Source of the DNA: Prauserella salsuginis
GTDB taxonomy: Bacteria > Actinomycetota > Actinomycetes > Mycobacteriales > Pseudonocardiaceae
Length of the DNA stretch: 64,000 bases
Direction of reading: 5' to 3'
Assembly (NCBI RefSeq): GCF_024648885.1
Contig: NZ_JANBBF010000008.1
Coordinates: 1,054,001-1,118,000 of the forward strand
Below are positions 28,780-37,681 of the stretch, piece by piece. The notes under the pieces are model-generated. The model saw only the letters and a program-made list of their open reading frames with translations, searched no databases and was not told the DNA's origin. The position numbers were made by a program, and so were the translations under genes. The stretch's first letter is position 1; each line of letters begins with the position of its first letter.

Positions 28780-29748
28780 TCAGCCCGAGGCCGTCCGCAG
28801 CGTGCGGTCGGTGGCGAACGGTGTCGTCGTGGTCGCGTTCGGGCTGCACAGCTGCTCGTCACAGCCCTCGTCCTGCAGCGCCTCCAGCGCCTCGGCGGCC
28901 GTGTTGGGCTGGCCGGTCCGGGTGTTGGTCTGGGCCCGCAGCTCGATGTACCGGTCGTAGAGATCCGGCGACAGCGCCCGCACCTCGAAGTTCATCATCG
29001 CGTGGTACGTGCCGCACAGCTCGGCGCAGCGGCCCACGAACGCGCCTTCACTGTCGATCGTGTTCTGGAACGTGTTGTCCTGGTTGTTCTTCTTCGGGAA
29101 CGGCATGACGTCCCGCTTGAAGTTGAACTCCGGAACCCAGAACGAGTGGATGACGTCGGTCGACCGCAGGTTGTACTGGATCGTCCGGTCGGTCGGGAGC
29201 ACCAGCAGCGGGATCTCCGAGGAACTGCCGACCGTGGAGATCGTCTGGCCGTCCTCGGTCTGCTGCTCGTCCGGGTAGCCGAACTCCCAGTTCCACTGGA
29301 ACGCCGTGACGTCCACCGTCACGTCGGGCTGGTCCTCCTCGGCCAGCACCTGACTCTCGGTGGTGGCGGTGAAGAAGAACAGCACACACACCATGATCAC
29401 GGGCACGACGACGCAGAACAGCTCGAGCGGCACGTTGTACTGGAACTGCCGCGGGAGCGCTTCCTGCCCGCCTGCCGCCTCGGCCGCCGAAGGCTTCTTC
29501 CTGTGGAAGATCATCGACCAGAACATCAGGCCCCAGACGATGACGCCGACGACGAGCGCGGCGATGACGGACCAGGTCCAGAAGGTCCGCATGCTGTCGG
29601 CCTCGGGGGTGACACCTTCCGGCCACCCGAACCGCAGGACCTCCTCGCCGGAACATCCCGTCGCCAGGACGGCGACAAGCCCGGCGAGCATGGTCACCTT
29701 GGCGACCTTGCCCCGGCGTGTGTTCCGGGTGCGTTCTGGAACGCCCAC
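28780..29748 (-). CDS. ctaC: Cytochrome c oxidase subunit II CtaC
   Basis: CuA-containing subunit that accepts electrons from cytochrome cc. The 322-residue protein has a lipoprotein signal (AGLVAVLATGCSGEE; Cys acylation site), two helices (TWSVIAALVVGVIVWGLMFW and LFCVVVPVIMVCVLFFFTAT), the DVTAFQWNWEFGYP motif and the CuA site HSFWVPEFNFKRD plus GRCAELCGTYHAMMNF. GTG at 29748 follows GAGGAGG by nine bases. Operon ctaC-ctaF, next to asnB as in mycobacteria. Confidence 0.96.
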   Translation of the reverse strand: MGVPERTRNTRRGKVAKVTMLAGLVAVLATGCSGEEVLRFGWPEGVTPEADSMRTFWTWSVIAALVVGVIVWGLMFWSMIFHRKKPSAAEAAGGQEALPRQFQYNVPLELFCVVVPVIMVCVLFFFTATTESQVLAEEDQPDVTVDVTAFQWNWEFGYPDEQQTEDGQTISTVGSSSEIPLLVLPTDRTIQYNLRSTDVIHSFWVPEFNFKRDVMPFPKKNNQDNTFQNTIDSEGAFVGRCAELCGTYHAMMNFEVRALSPDLYDRYIELRAQTNTRTGQPNTAAEALEALQDEGCDEQLCSPNATTTTPFATDRTLRTASG

Positions 29749-30008
29749 TGCGCGATGCCTCCTCGCCCGATCACTACGTGACGTAGGGGGACTTTAGCCG
29801 AGGTGAACCGGATCGGCGCCCAAGGGGTATCCGTGCCCCCGCCGCCGTTACCGCGGACACACTGCGGGCATACTGGCGACTCCAGCGCCGCATCGGTTCA
29901 CGGCCGGGTCACGGCCGGTGCGCGATCGGCCCCGGCACCAACGCCCGCGGGCCGCGTGACGAGCCGATTCGGCGAGCCCGCGACGAGCAAAAAGGTGTGT
30001 GAAGAGGC

Positions 30009-31937
30009 GTGTGCGGCCTGCTTGGACTGGTGTGTCCCAGTGAGAACGACGCGGCGACAGCACGTCCCGCCGTGGGCGAGGCGCTGCGCTGCCAACGGCA
30101 TCGCGGCCCGGACGAGACCGACACCTGGGCCGACGGCGAGATCGTGTTCGGTTTCAACCGCCTCGCGATCATCGACGTCGACCACTCGCACCAGCCGTTG
30201 ACCTGGGGTCCGCCGGAGAATCCGACGCGCTACACCATCAACTTCAACGGTGAGATCTACAACTATCTCGAGCTGCGCAGCGAACTCGCCGAACAGCACG
30301 GTGCGACCTTCGACACAGAAGGCGACACCGAGGCGATCGTCGCCGCCTATCACCACCTCGGCCCTGCCGCCGTCGGCCGACTGCGCGGCATGTTCGCGTT
30401 CCTGATCTGGGACTCCGAGGCGAAGGTCGTCTTCGGGGCGCGCGATCCGTTCGGCATCAAGCCGTTGTTCGTCTCGACCGGCCCGAACGGTGTGGCCTTC
30501 GCCAGCGAGAAGAAGAGCCTGCTCGCGCTGACCGGCACGCTCGGCCTGGCCGACGAACTCGACCCGGTGGCACTGCAGCACTACCTCGTCCTCCAGTACG
30601 TGCCCGAGCCCGAGTCGCTGCACCGGAACGTGCGGCGCATCGAGTCCGGCACGTCGTTCACCGTCTCGCCCGGCGGTGAACTGCGCACCGACCGCTACTT
30701 CTCCCCCGAGTTCCGCACCAAGCCGGTCTCCGGTCCCGCCCAGACGGCGGCGCTGCACGAGGAGATCGCCGAGGTGATGCGCGACTCGGTGGCCAAGCAC
30801 ATGCGCGCCGACGTGACGGTCGGCTCGTTCCTGTCGGGCGGCATCGATTCGACCGCGATCGCCGCACTGGCCAAGGAACACAACCCGAACCTGATCACCT
30901 TCACCACCGGGTTCGAGCGCGAGGGTTACTCGGAGGTCGACGTCGCGGCCGAGTCCGCGGCCGCGATCGGCGTCAAGCACGTCGTCCGCACCGTCTCCGC
31001 CCAGGAGATGATGGAGACGCTGCCGCTGATCGTCTGGTACCTCGACGACCCGGTCGCCGACCCTGCGCTCGTGCCGCTGTGGTTCATCGCCCGCGAGGCG
31101 CGCAAACACGTGAAGGTCGTGCTCTCCGGCGAGGGCTCCGACGAGCTGTTCGGCGGTTACACGATCTACCGCGAACCGCTGTCGCTGGCGCCGTTCGCGA
31201 AGGTGCCCGGTGCGCTGCGGCGGCTCGCCGGAAAGGTGTCGAAGGCCATTCCCGAGGGCACGCGCGGCAAGGACCTGTTGCGGCGCGGATCGCTGCCGCT
31301 CGAGGAGCGCTACTACGGCAACGCCCGGCTGTTCCGCGACGACCAGCTGCGCGAGGTCCTGCCGAACTTCGCCGAGGGCGTCGGCCACCAGGACGTCACC
31401 GGCCGCTGGTACGACCTGTCCCGCGGCTGGGACCCGGTGTCGCGGATGCAGCACATCGACCTGTTCACGTGGCTGCGCGGCGACATCCTCGTCAAGGCGG
31501 ACAAGGTGACGATGGCCAACTCGCTCGAACTGCGCGTGCCGTTCCTCGACTCCGAGGTGTTCCGCGTCTCGTCGGGCATTCCCCTCGACCAGAAGATCAC
31601 CAAGGAGACGACGAAGTTCGCGCTCCGCAGGGCGCTCGACGGCATCGTTCCCTCGCACGTGCTGAACCGCCGCAAGCTCGGCTTCCCCGTGCCGATCCGC
31701 CACTGGCTGCGAAACGACATGTACGACTGGGCCCGCGGCATCATCGCCGACTCGCAGACCGGCCACCTGCTCGACAAGGCGGCGGTCCGCGCCCTGCTCG
31801 ACGAGCACCGTGCGGGCACGCTCGACCACAGTCGCCGGCTCTGGGCCCTGCTGGTGTTCATGATCTGGCACGGCGTCTTCATGGAGAACCGCATCAAGGT
31901 CGACGTCCCGGAACCCCAGTACCCCGTGTACCTCTGA
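30009..31937 (+). CDS. asnB: Glutamine-hydrolysing asparagine synthetase AsnB
   Basis: Makes asparagine (or amidates a related acid, as in cell-wall LtsA) from aspartate, ATP and glutamine. The 642-residue protein begins MCGLLGL, where Cys2 is the N-terminal nucleophile of the class II glutaminase. The glutaminase domain carries RHRGPDE and NFNGEIYN. The synthetase domain has the PPi loop SFLSGGIDSTAIAAL, GEGSDELFGGY and the ADKVTMANSLELRVPFLD motif. GTG at 30009 with a purine-rich stretch (GAAGAGG) just upstream. In mycobacteria and corynebacteria the neighbour of ctaC is an AsnB/LtsA that amidates diaminopimelate; that role is possible here. Confidence 0.93.
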   Translation: MCGLLGLVCPSENDAATARPAVGEALRCQRHRGPDETDTWADGEIVFGFNRLAIIDVDHSHQPLTWGPPENPTRYTINFNGEIYNYLELRSELAEQHGATFDTEGDTEAIVAAYHHLGPAAVGRLRGMFAFLIWDSEAKVVFGARDPFGIKPLFVSTGPNGVAFASEKKSLLALTGTLGLADELDPVALQHYLVLQYVPEPESLHRNVRRIESGTSFTVSPGGELRTDRYFSPEFRTKPVSGPAQTAALHEEIAEVMRDSVAKHMRADVTVGSFLSGGIDSTAIAALAKEHNPNLITFTTGFEREGYSEVDVAAESAAAIGVKHVVRTVSAQEMMETLPLIVWYLDDPVADPALVPLWFIAREARKHVKVVLSGEGSDELFGGYTIYREPLSLAPFAKVPGALRRLAGKVSKAIPEGTRGKDLLRRGSLPLEERYYGNARLFRDDQLREVLPNFAEGVGHQDVTGRWYDLSRGWDPVSRMQHIDLFTWLRGDILVKADKVTMANSLELRVPFLDSEVFRVSSGIPLDQKITKETTKFALRRALDGIVPSHVLNRRKLGFPVPIRHWLRNDMYDWARGIIADSQTGHLLDKAAVRALLDEHRAGTLDHSRRLWALLVFMIWHGVFMENRIKVDVPEPQYPVYL

Positions 31938-31950
31938 CGTCCTCCGCCGC

Positions 31951-31995
31951 CCGCCGCCCGGTGGTGCCCGCACGGCGGGCGCCACCGGGCGGCGG
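31951..31995. terminator. Terminator after asnB
   Basis: A 14-bp stem (31951-31964 with 31982-31995), then a one-base mismatch and a further 6-bp GCCCGC/GCGGGC stem with a 3-base loop. Very GC-rich, about 14 bases after the asnB stop. Confidence 0.8.
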
Positions 31996-32192
31996 CGGTG
32001 TGGAGACCTCTCGACGGGACGCCGTGGCGGGGGTCCGGGCGGCGCGTCCGGGCGAGGTGGCGAGGCCTGCGTCGGTCCCGCCGCGGCGGGACCACACCGG
32101 GTGCCGGGTCGATGCTCCGCGGGCGTTCCACCGCGCCGGGCCACCCGCTGTCACGGCCGGTTGTCGACAGGGCGCCGCCGCGGGCCCGCGGT

Positions 32193-32198
32193 TACAGT
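32193..32198 (+). promoter_or_regulatory. -10 box for leaderless DUF2510 gene
   Basis: TACAGT followed by six bases and the ATG at 32205. Confidence 0.45.
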
Positions 32199-32204
32199 GC
32201 GGCC

Positions 32205-33251
32205 ATGACGCAGCCACCGCCCGGGTGGTACCCGGACCAGACCGACGCCCGCTACATGCGCTGGTGGGACGGCTACCGGTGGACGCCCTACACGCAGCCG
32301 GTCCCGCAACAACCGGTCCCGCCCCAGCCGCCACCGCGTTCGGTGCCGCCACCGCAGCACGCGGCCCAGCCGTATTCGCCCCACCAGCAGTCACCGCAGC
32401 AGCCCACTCCCCCACCGCAGGCCCCGCAGGGCGCACCGCAGCCGCCGTACCCGCAGCAGAATCCGGCAGGACCTCAGCAGCCAGGAGGACCGCAGCAGCC
32501 GTCTCACGGCCCCGCCCCGGTCGCGCAGCCGGACCAGGCAGGCCCCGCGCCGCAACCCGGCGCACCGCAATCCAACACACTGCAGCCGGGCGCACCACAG
32601 CCCGGCGCACCACAGCCCGGCGCGCAGGCGCAGCCGGGCGCGGGTCCCGTGTACACCGCCCCGGCCCTGCACATCGTGCAGGACAAGCGCCTGTTCGTCG
32701 GCATGTTCGTCCAGGCGAGCTATGCGGTGACCGACCCGTCCGGAGCCCTGCTCGGCGCCGTCGTCCAGGTGAGCCCGGACGCGTCGAAACAGGCCCGTAC
32801 CTACAGCGACGACGGTGGTGGCGCTGGCCTGTCCCAGCATTTCGAACTGTTCGACGCCTCCGGCACGCCGTACTTCCACATCGCCAGGGCGCTGCGTGCC
32901 CAGTCGGCGGCCAAGCCTCGCTTCGACGTCACCCTGCCGAACGGTGCACCCCTGGGCCACGTGGAGTCCGAGAAGCTCGTCGGCCGGATCACGATGGGCC
33001 TGTACGCCGGCGGCATGCGTATCGGTCAGTTGAAGGTGGGCGGGATACGGAACAACGTCCTCAACCTGACCGACGCGGGCGGGCAGCAGGTCGTCGAGTG
33101 TGAACGCAAACCGCCGATGTTCTCCAGGGAGGACGCCTACAACCTGACGCGACCCGCTCCGCTCGCCGAACCGCTGGGCACGATGATCCTGGCGGGCATC
33201 ATTGCGGTGGACAACGCGTTCTTCTCGAAGACGCAGGCGTCTCTGTTCTGA
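32205..33251 (+). CDS. DUF2510 / LURP-one-related (scramblase-like) domain protein
   Basis: A 348-residue protein in three parts. Residues 1-30 are a DUF2510 motif (PPPGWYPDQTDARYMRWWDGYRWTPYT). Residues about 30-150 are a disordered Pro/Gln-rich linker with PGAPQ repeats. The C-terminal 190 residues have the beta-rich LURP-one/scramblase-like fold: HIVQDKRLFVGMFVQASYAVTDPSGALLG and HFELFDASGTPYFHIARAL. The combination is common in actinobacteria, with unknown function; a membrane- or phospholipid-associated role is only a guess. No transmembrane helix is obvious. Confidence 0.8.
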   Translation: MTQPPPGWYPDQTDARYMRWWDGYRWTPYTQPVPQQPVPPQPPPRSVPPPQHAAQPYSPHQQSPQQPTPPPQAPQGAPQPPYPQQNPAGPQQPGGPQQPSHGPAPVAQPDQAGPAPQPGAPQSNTLQPGAPQPGAPQPGAQAQPGAGPVYTAPALHIVQDKRLFVGMFVQASYAVTDPSGALLGAVVQVSPDASKQARTYSDDGGGAGLSQHFELFDASGTPYFHIARALRAQSAAKPRFDVTLPNGAPLGHVESEKLVGRITMGLYAGGMRIGQLKVGGIRNNVLNLTDAGGQQVVECERKPPMFSREDAYNLTRPAPLAEPLGTMILAGIIAVDNAFFSKTQASLF

Positions 33252-33304
33252 CACCGCCGGCCGCGTCGCTGTCCCTCCCCGGGTGTGTCCCTGCCACCGG
33301 GCAC

Positions 33305-33352
33305 GTCGCCGCCTCGGTACGTCGCCGCGCTGGTATGTCGCCGCGCTGGTAT
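33305..33352. repeat. 16-bp tandem array downstream of the DUF2510 gene
   Basis: Units GTCGCCGCCTCGGTAC (33305), GTCGCCGCGCTGGTAT (33321) and GTCGCCGCGCTGGTAT (33337), with a degenerate unit following at 33353. Period exactly 16 bases. Confidence 0.85.
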
Positions 33353-33495
33353 GTCGCTGCCACCGGAGGCCGCATCGGCGACGGAGTCCGGTCTAGCGGC
33401 CGGAATCGCGACGGCGCGTAACCCTGCCGAGCGACTACCGGGCGGTACGAGCCCACTACCGATGGGTAAGCCTGTTGCCCGGCGGCAGGGCTGCC

Positions 33496-33501
33496 TAGGT
33501 T
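33496..33501 (+). promoter_or_regulatory. -10 box of the small gene at 33510
   Basis: TAGGTT followed by eight bases and ATG, the same leaderless layout seen at several genes here. Confidence 0.35.
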
Positions 33502-33509
33502 CGGGCGCA

Positions 33510-33725
33510 ATGAACAGCGCCGACCGTGAATCCGTCCCCCGTACCTCCGCCTTCCGTACCGCGCCGGGCTCGCCCGAGCCGGAATCCCTCGACGACCTCA
33601 TCGCCGACTGCCGCGACATTCCCCGCCCGCACGTGCCCGGACAGCGCCCGTACCCGTCCGCTCGGCCGTGGAATGTGGACGAGGCATGTCACGCTCAGGT
33701 CTCAGGACTGGACGCGTACGTCTGA
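33510..33725 (+). CDS. Small hypothetical protein (71 residues)
   Basis: A soluble, Pro/Arg-rich frame containing SLDDLIADCRDIPRPHVPG and ending SARPWNVDEACHAQVSGLDAYV. I do not recognise a family. In favour: a leaderless -10 before the ATG, a plausible soluble composition and a strong terminator downstream. Against: no recognised domain. No function is suggested. Confidence 0.4.
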   Translation: MNSADRESVPRTSAFRTAPGSPEPESLDDLIADCRDIPRPHVPGQRPYPSARPWNVDEACHAQVSGLDAYV

Positions 33726-33821
33726 CACCAGGCACGCTCTGCGGAGCCGCGGTCAACGGCGATCGCGGCCCCACTCCCCGTCCCCGGGACCGGTCGGCGA
33801 CGCTCGGCCGGGCCGACGACA

Positions 33822-33864
33822 GCGAAAACGGGCGCCGGTCACGAAGACCGACGCCCGTTTTCGC
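33822..33864. terminator. Bidirectional terminator
   Basis: A 13-bp stem GCGAAAACGGGCG/CGCCCGTTTTCGC (33822-33834 with 33852-33864) plus an inner CGGTC/GACCG stem. The 3' strand carries TTTT. It separates the small gene from the convergent Fe-S carrier gene. Confidence 0.88.
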
Positions 33865-33896
33865 AGTTCACAGTCCCCGCCACGGCGGGGCGGGAC

Positions 33897-34268
33897 TCAG
33901 TGGAACGAGTCGCCACAGGCGCAGGAACCGCCCGCGTTCGGGTTGTCGATGGTGAAGCCCTGCTTCTCGATCGTGTCGACGAAGTCGATCTGGGCACCCT
34001 CGACGTACGGAGCGCTCATCCGGTCCACCGCGACGCGCAGTCCGTTGAAGTCGCGGTACAGATCGCCGTCGAGCTCACGCTCGTCGAAGAAGAGCTGGTA
34101 GCGCAGGCCCGCACAGCCGCCCGGCTGCACCGCGATACGCAGGTGCATGTCGTCGCGGCCCTCCTGGTCGAGCAGCGCCTTGGCCTTGCCGGCGGCGGTC
34201 TCGGTCAGGATGACGCCGTGGGTGGCCTCCTCGGCGGCGTTGTTGCCGGTCTGCTCAGCGGTCGTCAT
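33897..34268 (-). CDS. A-type iron-sulfur carrier (HesB/IscA/ErpA family)
   Basis: Transfers Fe-S clusters to apo-proteins. The 123-residue protein has the family pattern GVILTETAAGKAKALLDQEG, the first conserved Cys in PGGCAGLRYQLFFDE and the C-terminal pair in GGSCACGDSFH, which together bind the cluster. Fe-S clients in this window include NadA and QcrA. ATG at 34268, with GAGGGAG upstream. The mycobacterial orthologue occupies the same position near asnB. Confidence 0.93.
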   Translation of the reverse strand: MTTAEQTGNNAAEEATHGVILTETAAGKAKALLDQEGRDDMHLRIAVQPGGCAGLRYQLFFDERELDGDLYRDFNGLRVAVDRMSAPYVEGAQIDFVDTIEKQGFTIDNPNAGGSCACGDSFH

Positions 34269-34451
34269 GGCACTCCCTCAAGTCGCTGTCCGGGGCTCGA
34301 TCTCCGCACGGCAGTCGCCTCACGGAGCGGACATTCCCCATGCTCACTCCAGTGTTCCACCGGAGGCAACAATGAGGACGGCCGTCTTGTTCCCCAGTCG
34401 CCATGGTGGCACATCCGGCGACCGCCTGAACAACGGCAGTGAGCACTGCAA

Positions 34452-34457
34452 TACCCT
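34452..34457 (+). promoter_or_regulatory. -10 box for leaderless DUF3043 gene
   Basis: TACCCT followed by six bases and GTG at 34464. Confidence 0.45.
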
Positions 34458-34463
34458 GGCAGC

Positions 34464-35135
34464 GTGAGGTTCCTGCGCCGCAACAATGCCCGGAAGTCCG
34501 AATCCGATGCCGCCGAGACCGCGGTCGACGTCGACGAGTCCGGCGAATCCGACGTGCCCAAGGGCTACACCCCGGGCAAGGGCAGGCCGACACCGAAGCG
34601 TGTCGAGGCCGAGGGCAAGCGCCGCGGCCCGGTCGCACCGCCGCCGACCACCACGCGCGAGGCGATCCGCCGGAACCGGGAGCTGAAGAAGCAGAATCCG
34701 GTTACCAAGGAGGACAAGGAAGCGCGCCGCGCCGCCGCCCGGGAACGCCGGGAGAAGATGATGGCCGGCGACGAGCGCTACCTGCTGCCCCGCGACCGTG
34801 GCCCGGTGAAGGCGTACGTGCGCGACCTGATCGACGCGCGGCGCAACATCCTGGGTCTGTTCATGCCGCTGGCCGTACTGGTGTTCCTGTCGCTGCTGGT
34901 GCCGATCGTGGCGATCCAGCAGTACGCCACGCTGTTCACGACGATCTTCCTGCTGGGCATGCTGGTCGAGGGCTTCATCAACGGCAGGCGGGTGGCCAAG
35001 GCCGCACGGGAGCGCTTCCCGAACGAGACGATCCGCGGTGCCTCACTCGGCTGGTACGCGTTCGTGCGCGCGAGCCAGCTGCGGCGGCTGCGGGTGCCGA
35101 AGCCGCGGCTCAAGGCGGGCGACCCGATCCCGTAA
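34464..35135 (+). CDS. DUF3043 domain membrane protein
   Basis: A 223-residue protein with a long basic hydrophilic N-terminus (YTPGKGRPTPKRVEAEGKRRGP, then TREAIRRNRELKKQNP), the conserved DERYLLPRDRGPVKAYVRDLIDARRN block and two transmembrane helices (LFMPLAVLVFLSLLVPIVAI and LFTTIFLLGMLVEGFI). This is the actinobacterial DUF3043 family. No function is known. GTG at 34464 is probably leaderless. Confidence 0.85.
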   Translation: MRFLRRNNARKSESDAAETAVDVDESGESDVPKGYTPGKGRPTPKRVEAEGKRRGPVAPPPTTTREAIRRNRELKKQNPVTKEDKEARRAAARERREKMMAGDERYLLPRDRGPVKAYVRDLIDARRNILGLFMPLAVLVFLSLLVPIVAIQQYATLFTTIFLLGMLVEGFINGRRVAKAARERFPNETIRGASLGWYAFVRASQLRRLRVPKPRLKAGDPIP

Positions 35136-35332
35136 CGACGTGAGCCTGCCACGGCGCGCAGCCGTGTGACGACCTCCACGGCGCGATGCGGGACCACAGT
35201 GGCGCGGTGCCGGACCACAGTGCGCGAGACGTCTCGATCGCCACACCGCCGGGTCGTTAGCCACGCGAACTACGGGGATGAGACCGCCCGTCTCCCTCCG
35301 CCACCCAACCGGAGGCGCTTCGCGCCACTGCA

Positions 35333-35338
35333 TAAGCT
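35333..35338 (+). promoter_or_regulatory. -10 box for leaderless aldo/keto reductase gene
   Basis: TAAGCT followed by six bases and ATG at 35345. Confidence 0.45.
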
Positions 35339-35344
35339 CCAGGC

Positions 35345-36343
35345 ATGGAGTTTCGACGTCTCGGCCGCAGCGGCCTCAATGTCAGTGAGATCTCGTACGG
35401 CAACTGGCTCACCCACGGTTCCCAGGTGGAGGAGGACCAGGCGCACGCCTGCATCAAGGCGGCACTGGACGCCGGCATCACGACCTTCGACACCGCCGAC
35501 GTCTACGCGAACACGGCCGCCGAGTCCGTGCTCGGGCGCGGCCTGCAGGGGCAGCGCCGCGAGAGCCTGGAGATCTTCACCAAGGTCTTCTGGCCGACCG
35601 GCCCGAAGGGCCCGAACGACAAGGGCCTGGGCCGCAAGCACATCATGGAGTCGGCGCACGCCTCGCTGAAGCGTCTCGACACCGACTACGTGGACCTGTA
35701 CCAGGCACACCGGTTCGACCACACGACGCCGCTCGAAGAGACGATGCAGGCCTTCGCCGACCTGGTCCGGCAGGGCAAGGTGCTCTACGTGGGCGTCTCG
35801 GAGTGGACCGCCGAGCAGATCACCCGCGGTGCCGAACTGGCCCGCGAGCTGAGGATCCCGTTCGTGTCGAACCAGCCGCAGTACAACATGCTGTGGCGCG
35901 TCATCGAGGACCAGGTCGTGCCCGCCTCCGAGCGGGAGGGCATGAGCCAGATCGTGTGGTCGCCGATCGCGCAGGGCGTGCTCACCGGCAAGTACAAGCC
36001 GGGTCAGCCCCTCCCCGCCGGCTCGCGCGCGACCGACGAGAAGGGCGGTGCGAACACCGTCCAGAAGTTCCTGCGTGACGAGGTGCTCGAGCGGGTCGAG
36101 AAGCTCACCCCGCTGGCGCAGCAGGCCGACCTGTCGCTGGCTCAGCTGGCGGTGGCGTGGGTGCTGCAGAACCCGGGCGTCGCGTCGGCGATCATCGGCG
36201 CGTCCCGCCCGGAGCAGGTGCACGAGAACGTCAAGGCCGTCGGCGTGACGCTGGACGACGACCTGATGACGGCCATCGACGACGCGCTCGGCGACGTCGT
36301 GGTCACCGACCCGCGCGAGACGAAGAGCCCCGAATCGCTCTGA
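35345..36343 (+). CDS. Aldo/keto reductase
   Basis: NAD(P)H-dependent oxidoreductase of the TIM-barrel AKR superfamily, 332 residues. The catalytic tetrad is visible: Asp and Tyr in TFDTADVYANTAAE, Lys in IFTKVFWP and His in LYQAHRFD. The cofactor-binding end is AIIGASRPEQVHENVKA. It resembles the Kv-channel beta-subunit-like/YghZ branch. The substrate is unknown. A 16-bp repeat array starts exactly at its stop codon. Confidence 0.9.
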   Translation: MEFRRLGRSGLNVSEISYGNWLTHGSQVEEDQAHACIKAALDAGITTFDTADVYANTAAESVLGRGLQGQRRESLEIFTKVFWPTGPKGPNDKGLGRKHIMESAHASLKRLDTDYVDLYQAHRFDHTTPLEETMQAFADLVRQGKVLYVGVSEWTAEQITRGAELARELRIPFVSNQPQYNMLWRVIEDQVVPASEREGMSQIVWSPIAQGVLTGKYKPGQPLPAGSRATDEKGGANTVQKFLRDEVLERVEKLTPLAQQADLSLAQLAVAWVLQNPGVASAIIGASRPEQVHENVKAVGVTLDDDLMTAIDDALGDVVVTDPRETKSPESL

Positions 36344-36405
36344 ATCCCCGGGCGCTGTGAATCCCGGGCGCTGTGAATCCCGGGCGCTGTGAATCCTGGG
36401 CGCTC
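36341..36405. repeat. 16-bp tandem array starting at the aldo/keto reductase stop codon
   Basis: TGAATCCCGGGCGCTG repeats four times; the first copy has one extra C, the last is slightly degenerate. Each unit contains TGA and the palindrome CCCGGG. The rest of the gap to 36521 is degenerate CTGAGCCC-type sequence without a gene. Confidence 0.9.
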
Positions 36406-36521
36406 CGAGTCCCACGGGCGGCTGAGCCCCGCTGCTGAGGCCCCACGTGCTCTGAGGCCTCGAACCACCGCGCCCTCGGCCCCACTGAGCCCGGGACGGG
36501 CTGAGCCCCGGGACGAGCTCC

Positions 36522-36881
36522 TCAGCGGTCGCGCCCGCCGTCGTCGGAGTGACGGCGGCGGGCGTCGGCCGCAGCCGACCACACGAGCCGCACCTCGTCC
36601 AGCAGCCGCCAGGGCTTGCGCGCGGCCGTGCGCGGCAGCGACCCGGTGAAGCCCACCGGGTGCCTGCGCAGTCTGCGGGCCATCCGGCCGGGTTTGCTGA
36701 GCATCCGTTGCCGCAGGTCCTGCAGGTACCGGCGCCGGACGTCACGTTCGATGGAAGTGCCGCACGTCAGGCAGGTGGTGACCACCAGCAGCCGCCCGGC
36801 GTAGGCCAGTTCGTGCCGCGTCTCGCGGCCGCACCGGTGGCAGGCGAGCGTGGCGTGTTCGATCGTTCCCTTCGCGCCCAT
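36522..36881 (-). CDS. Zinc-ribbon-like basic protein
   Basis: A 119-residue protein with two Cys pairs, CHRCGRETRHE and CLTCGTSIE (a likely zinc ribbon), then a strongly basic helical C-terminus (RRRYLQDLRQRMLSKPGRMARRLRRHP). I chose ATG at 36881 (MGAKGTIEHATLACHRCG). It follows ispD by 20 bases and may be the last gene of the DRL operon. No family name is known to me; the basic tail suggests nucleic-acid binding. Confidence 0.55.
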   Translation of the reverse strand: MGAKGTIEHATLACHRCGRETRHELAYAGRLLVVTTCLTCGTSIERDVRRRYLQDLRQRMLSKPGRMARRLRRHPVGFTGSLPRTAARKPWRLLDEVRLVWSAAADARRRHSDDGGRDR

Positions 36882-36901
36882 CGCTTCCGTCCTCGTCGAC
36901 G

Positions 36902-37669
36902 TCACGTCCGGTAGTCCGCCGCGGCCAGCACCTGCTCGGCGACCACGAGATCGTGCGGGTAGGTGATCTTGAAGTTCTGCTGTTCCCCGCGCACCCACCG
37001 CACCGGAAGCTCGGAGAACCGTTCCATCACCGAGGCCGTGTCGGTACCCACGAAGTCATCCCGCGCCGCACGTTCGTAGACCTCGAGCAGCGGCCCGGCA
37101 CGGAATCCCTGCGGCGTCTGGGCACGCACGATCGACGCCGGCTCTGCGCCGGTGAGCGCACCCGCCTCGTCCACGGCCACCAGGTCGCCCGCCGGCAGTG
37201 CCGGGATCGCACCGCCGTGCTCGCGGGCTTCGTGCAGCACCCCCGCGATCAGGGCGGGACTCACCAGCGGCCGGGCGGCGTCGTGGATCAGGACGGTGTC
37301 CACCGAACCCTCGTCGATGCGGCTCGACAGCCAGCGCAGTGCGCGCAGCTCCGACTCCTGCCGCGTCTCGCCGCCGTAGACGACCTCCACCGGGGCGTCG
37401 ACCTCGCGGTCCAGCACCCAGTCCACCAGGTCCTTGTCCTGCGGGCGTGTGACCAGCAGGAGGACACCGATATCCGGGACCCGCGCGAACGCGTCGAGCG
37501 ACCACGACACCAGTCTGCGCCCCGCCAACGGCAGGTACACCTTGTTCATCTCCGCGCCGACCCGCGTCCCGGCCCCGCTGGCCAGCACGACGCCGGCCGC
37601 GGGTGGAACCCGGCGGCTCCGGCCCGCCGAGCCACGCCGGGTTCTCCGTTCCGCCACGGCGGAGATCAT
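36902..37669 (-). CDS. ispD: IspD/TarI-type 4-phosphate cytidylyltransferase
   Basis: IspD joins CTP and 2-C-methyl-D-erythritol 4-phosphate to form CDP-methylerythritol. The 255-residue protein has the catalytic pattern VVLASGAGTRVGAEMNKVYLPL (Arg and Lys), GGETRQESELRAL, LIHDAARPLV, RAQTPQGF and NFKITYPHDL with its conserved Lys, so it looks active. TarI-like ribitol-phosphate enzymes share this fold. It starts 12 bases after the E2 gene in the DRL operon, not beside ispF. Whether this is the only IspD of the cell cannot be told from the window. Its location beside a DRL enzyme suggests MEP as substrate. Confidence 0.85.
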   Translation of the reverse strand: MISAVAERRTRRGSAGRSRRVPPAAGVVLASGAGTRVGAEMNKVYLPLAGRRLVSWSLDAFARVPDIGVLLLVTRPQDKDLVDWVLDREVDAPVEVVYGGETRQESELRALRWLSSRIDEGSVDTVLIHDAARPLVSPALIAGVLHEAREHGGAIPALPAGDLVAVDEAGALTGAEPASIVRAQTPQGFRAGPLLEVYERAARDDFVGTDTASVMERFSELPVRWVRGEQQNFKITYPHDLVVAEQVLAAADYRT

Positions 37670-37681
37670 ACGAGACCGGGC

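Noticed and set aside
33199-33510. Minus-strand frames over the 16-bp array after the DUF2510 gene
   Set aside because: Their composition is dominated by the repeat and no start or family supports them.
36341-36405. 16-bp arrays (36341, 48004, 59960 and others) considered as CRISPR
   Set aside because: The units are contiguous with no spacers, are too short, and no cas genes are nearby.
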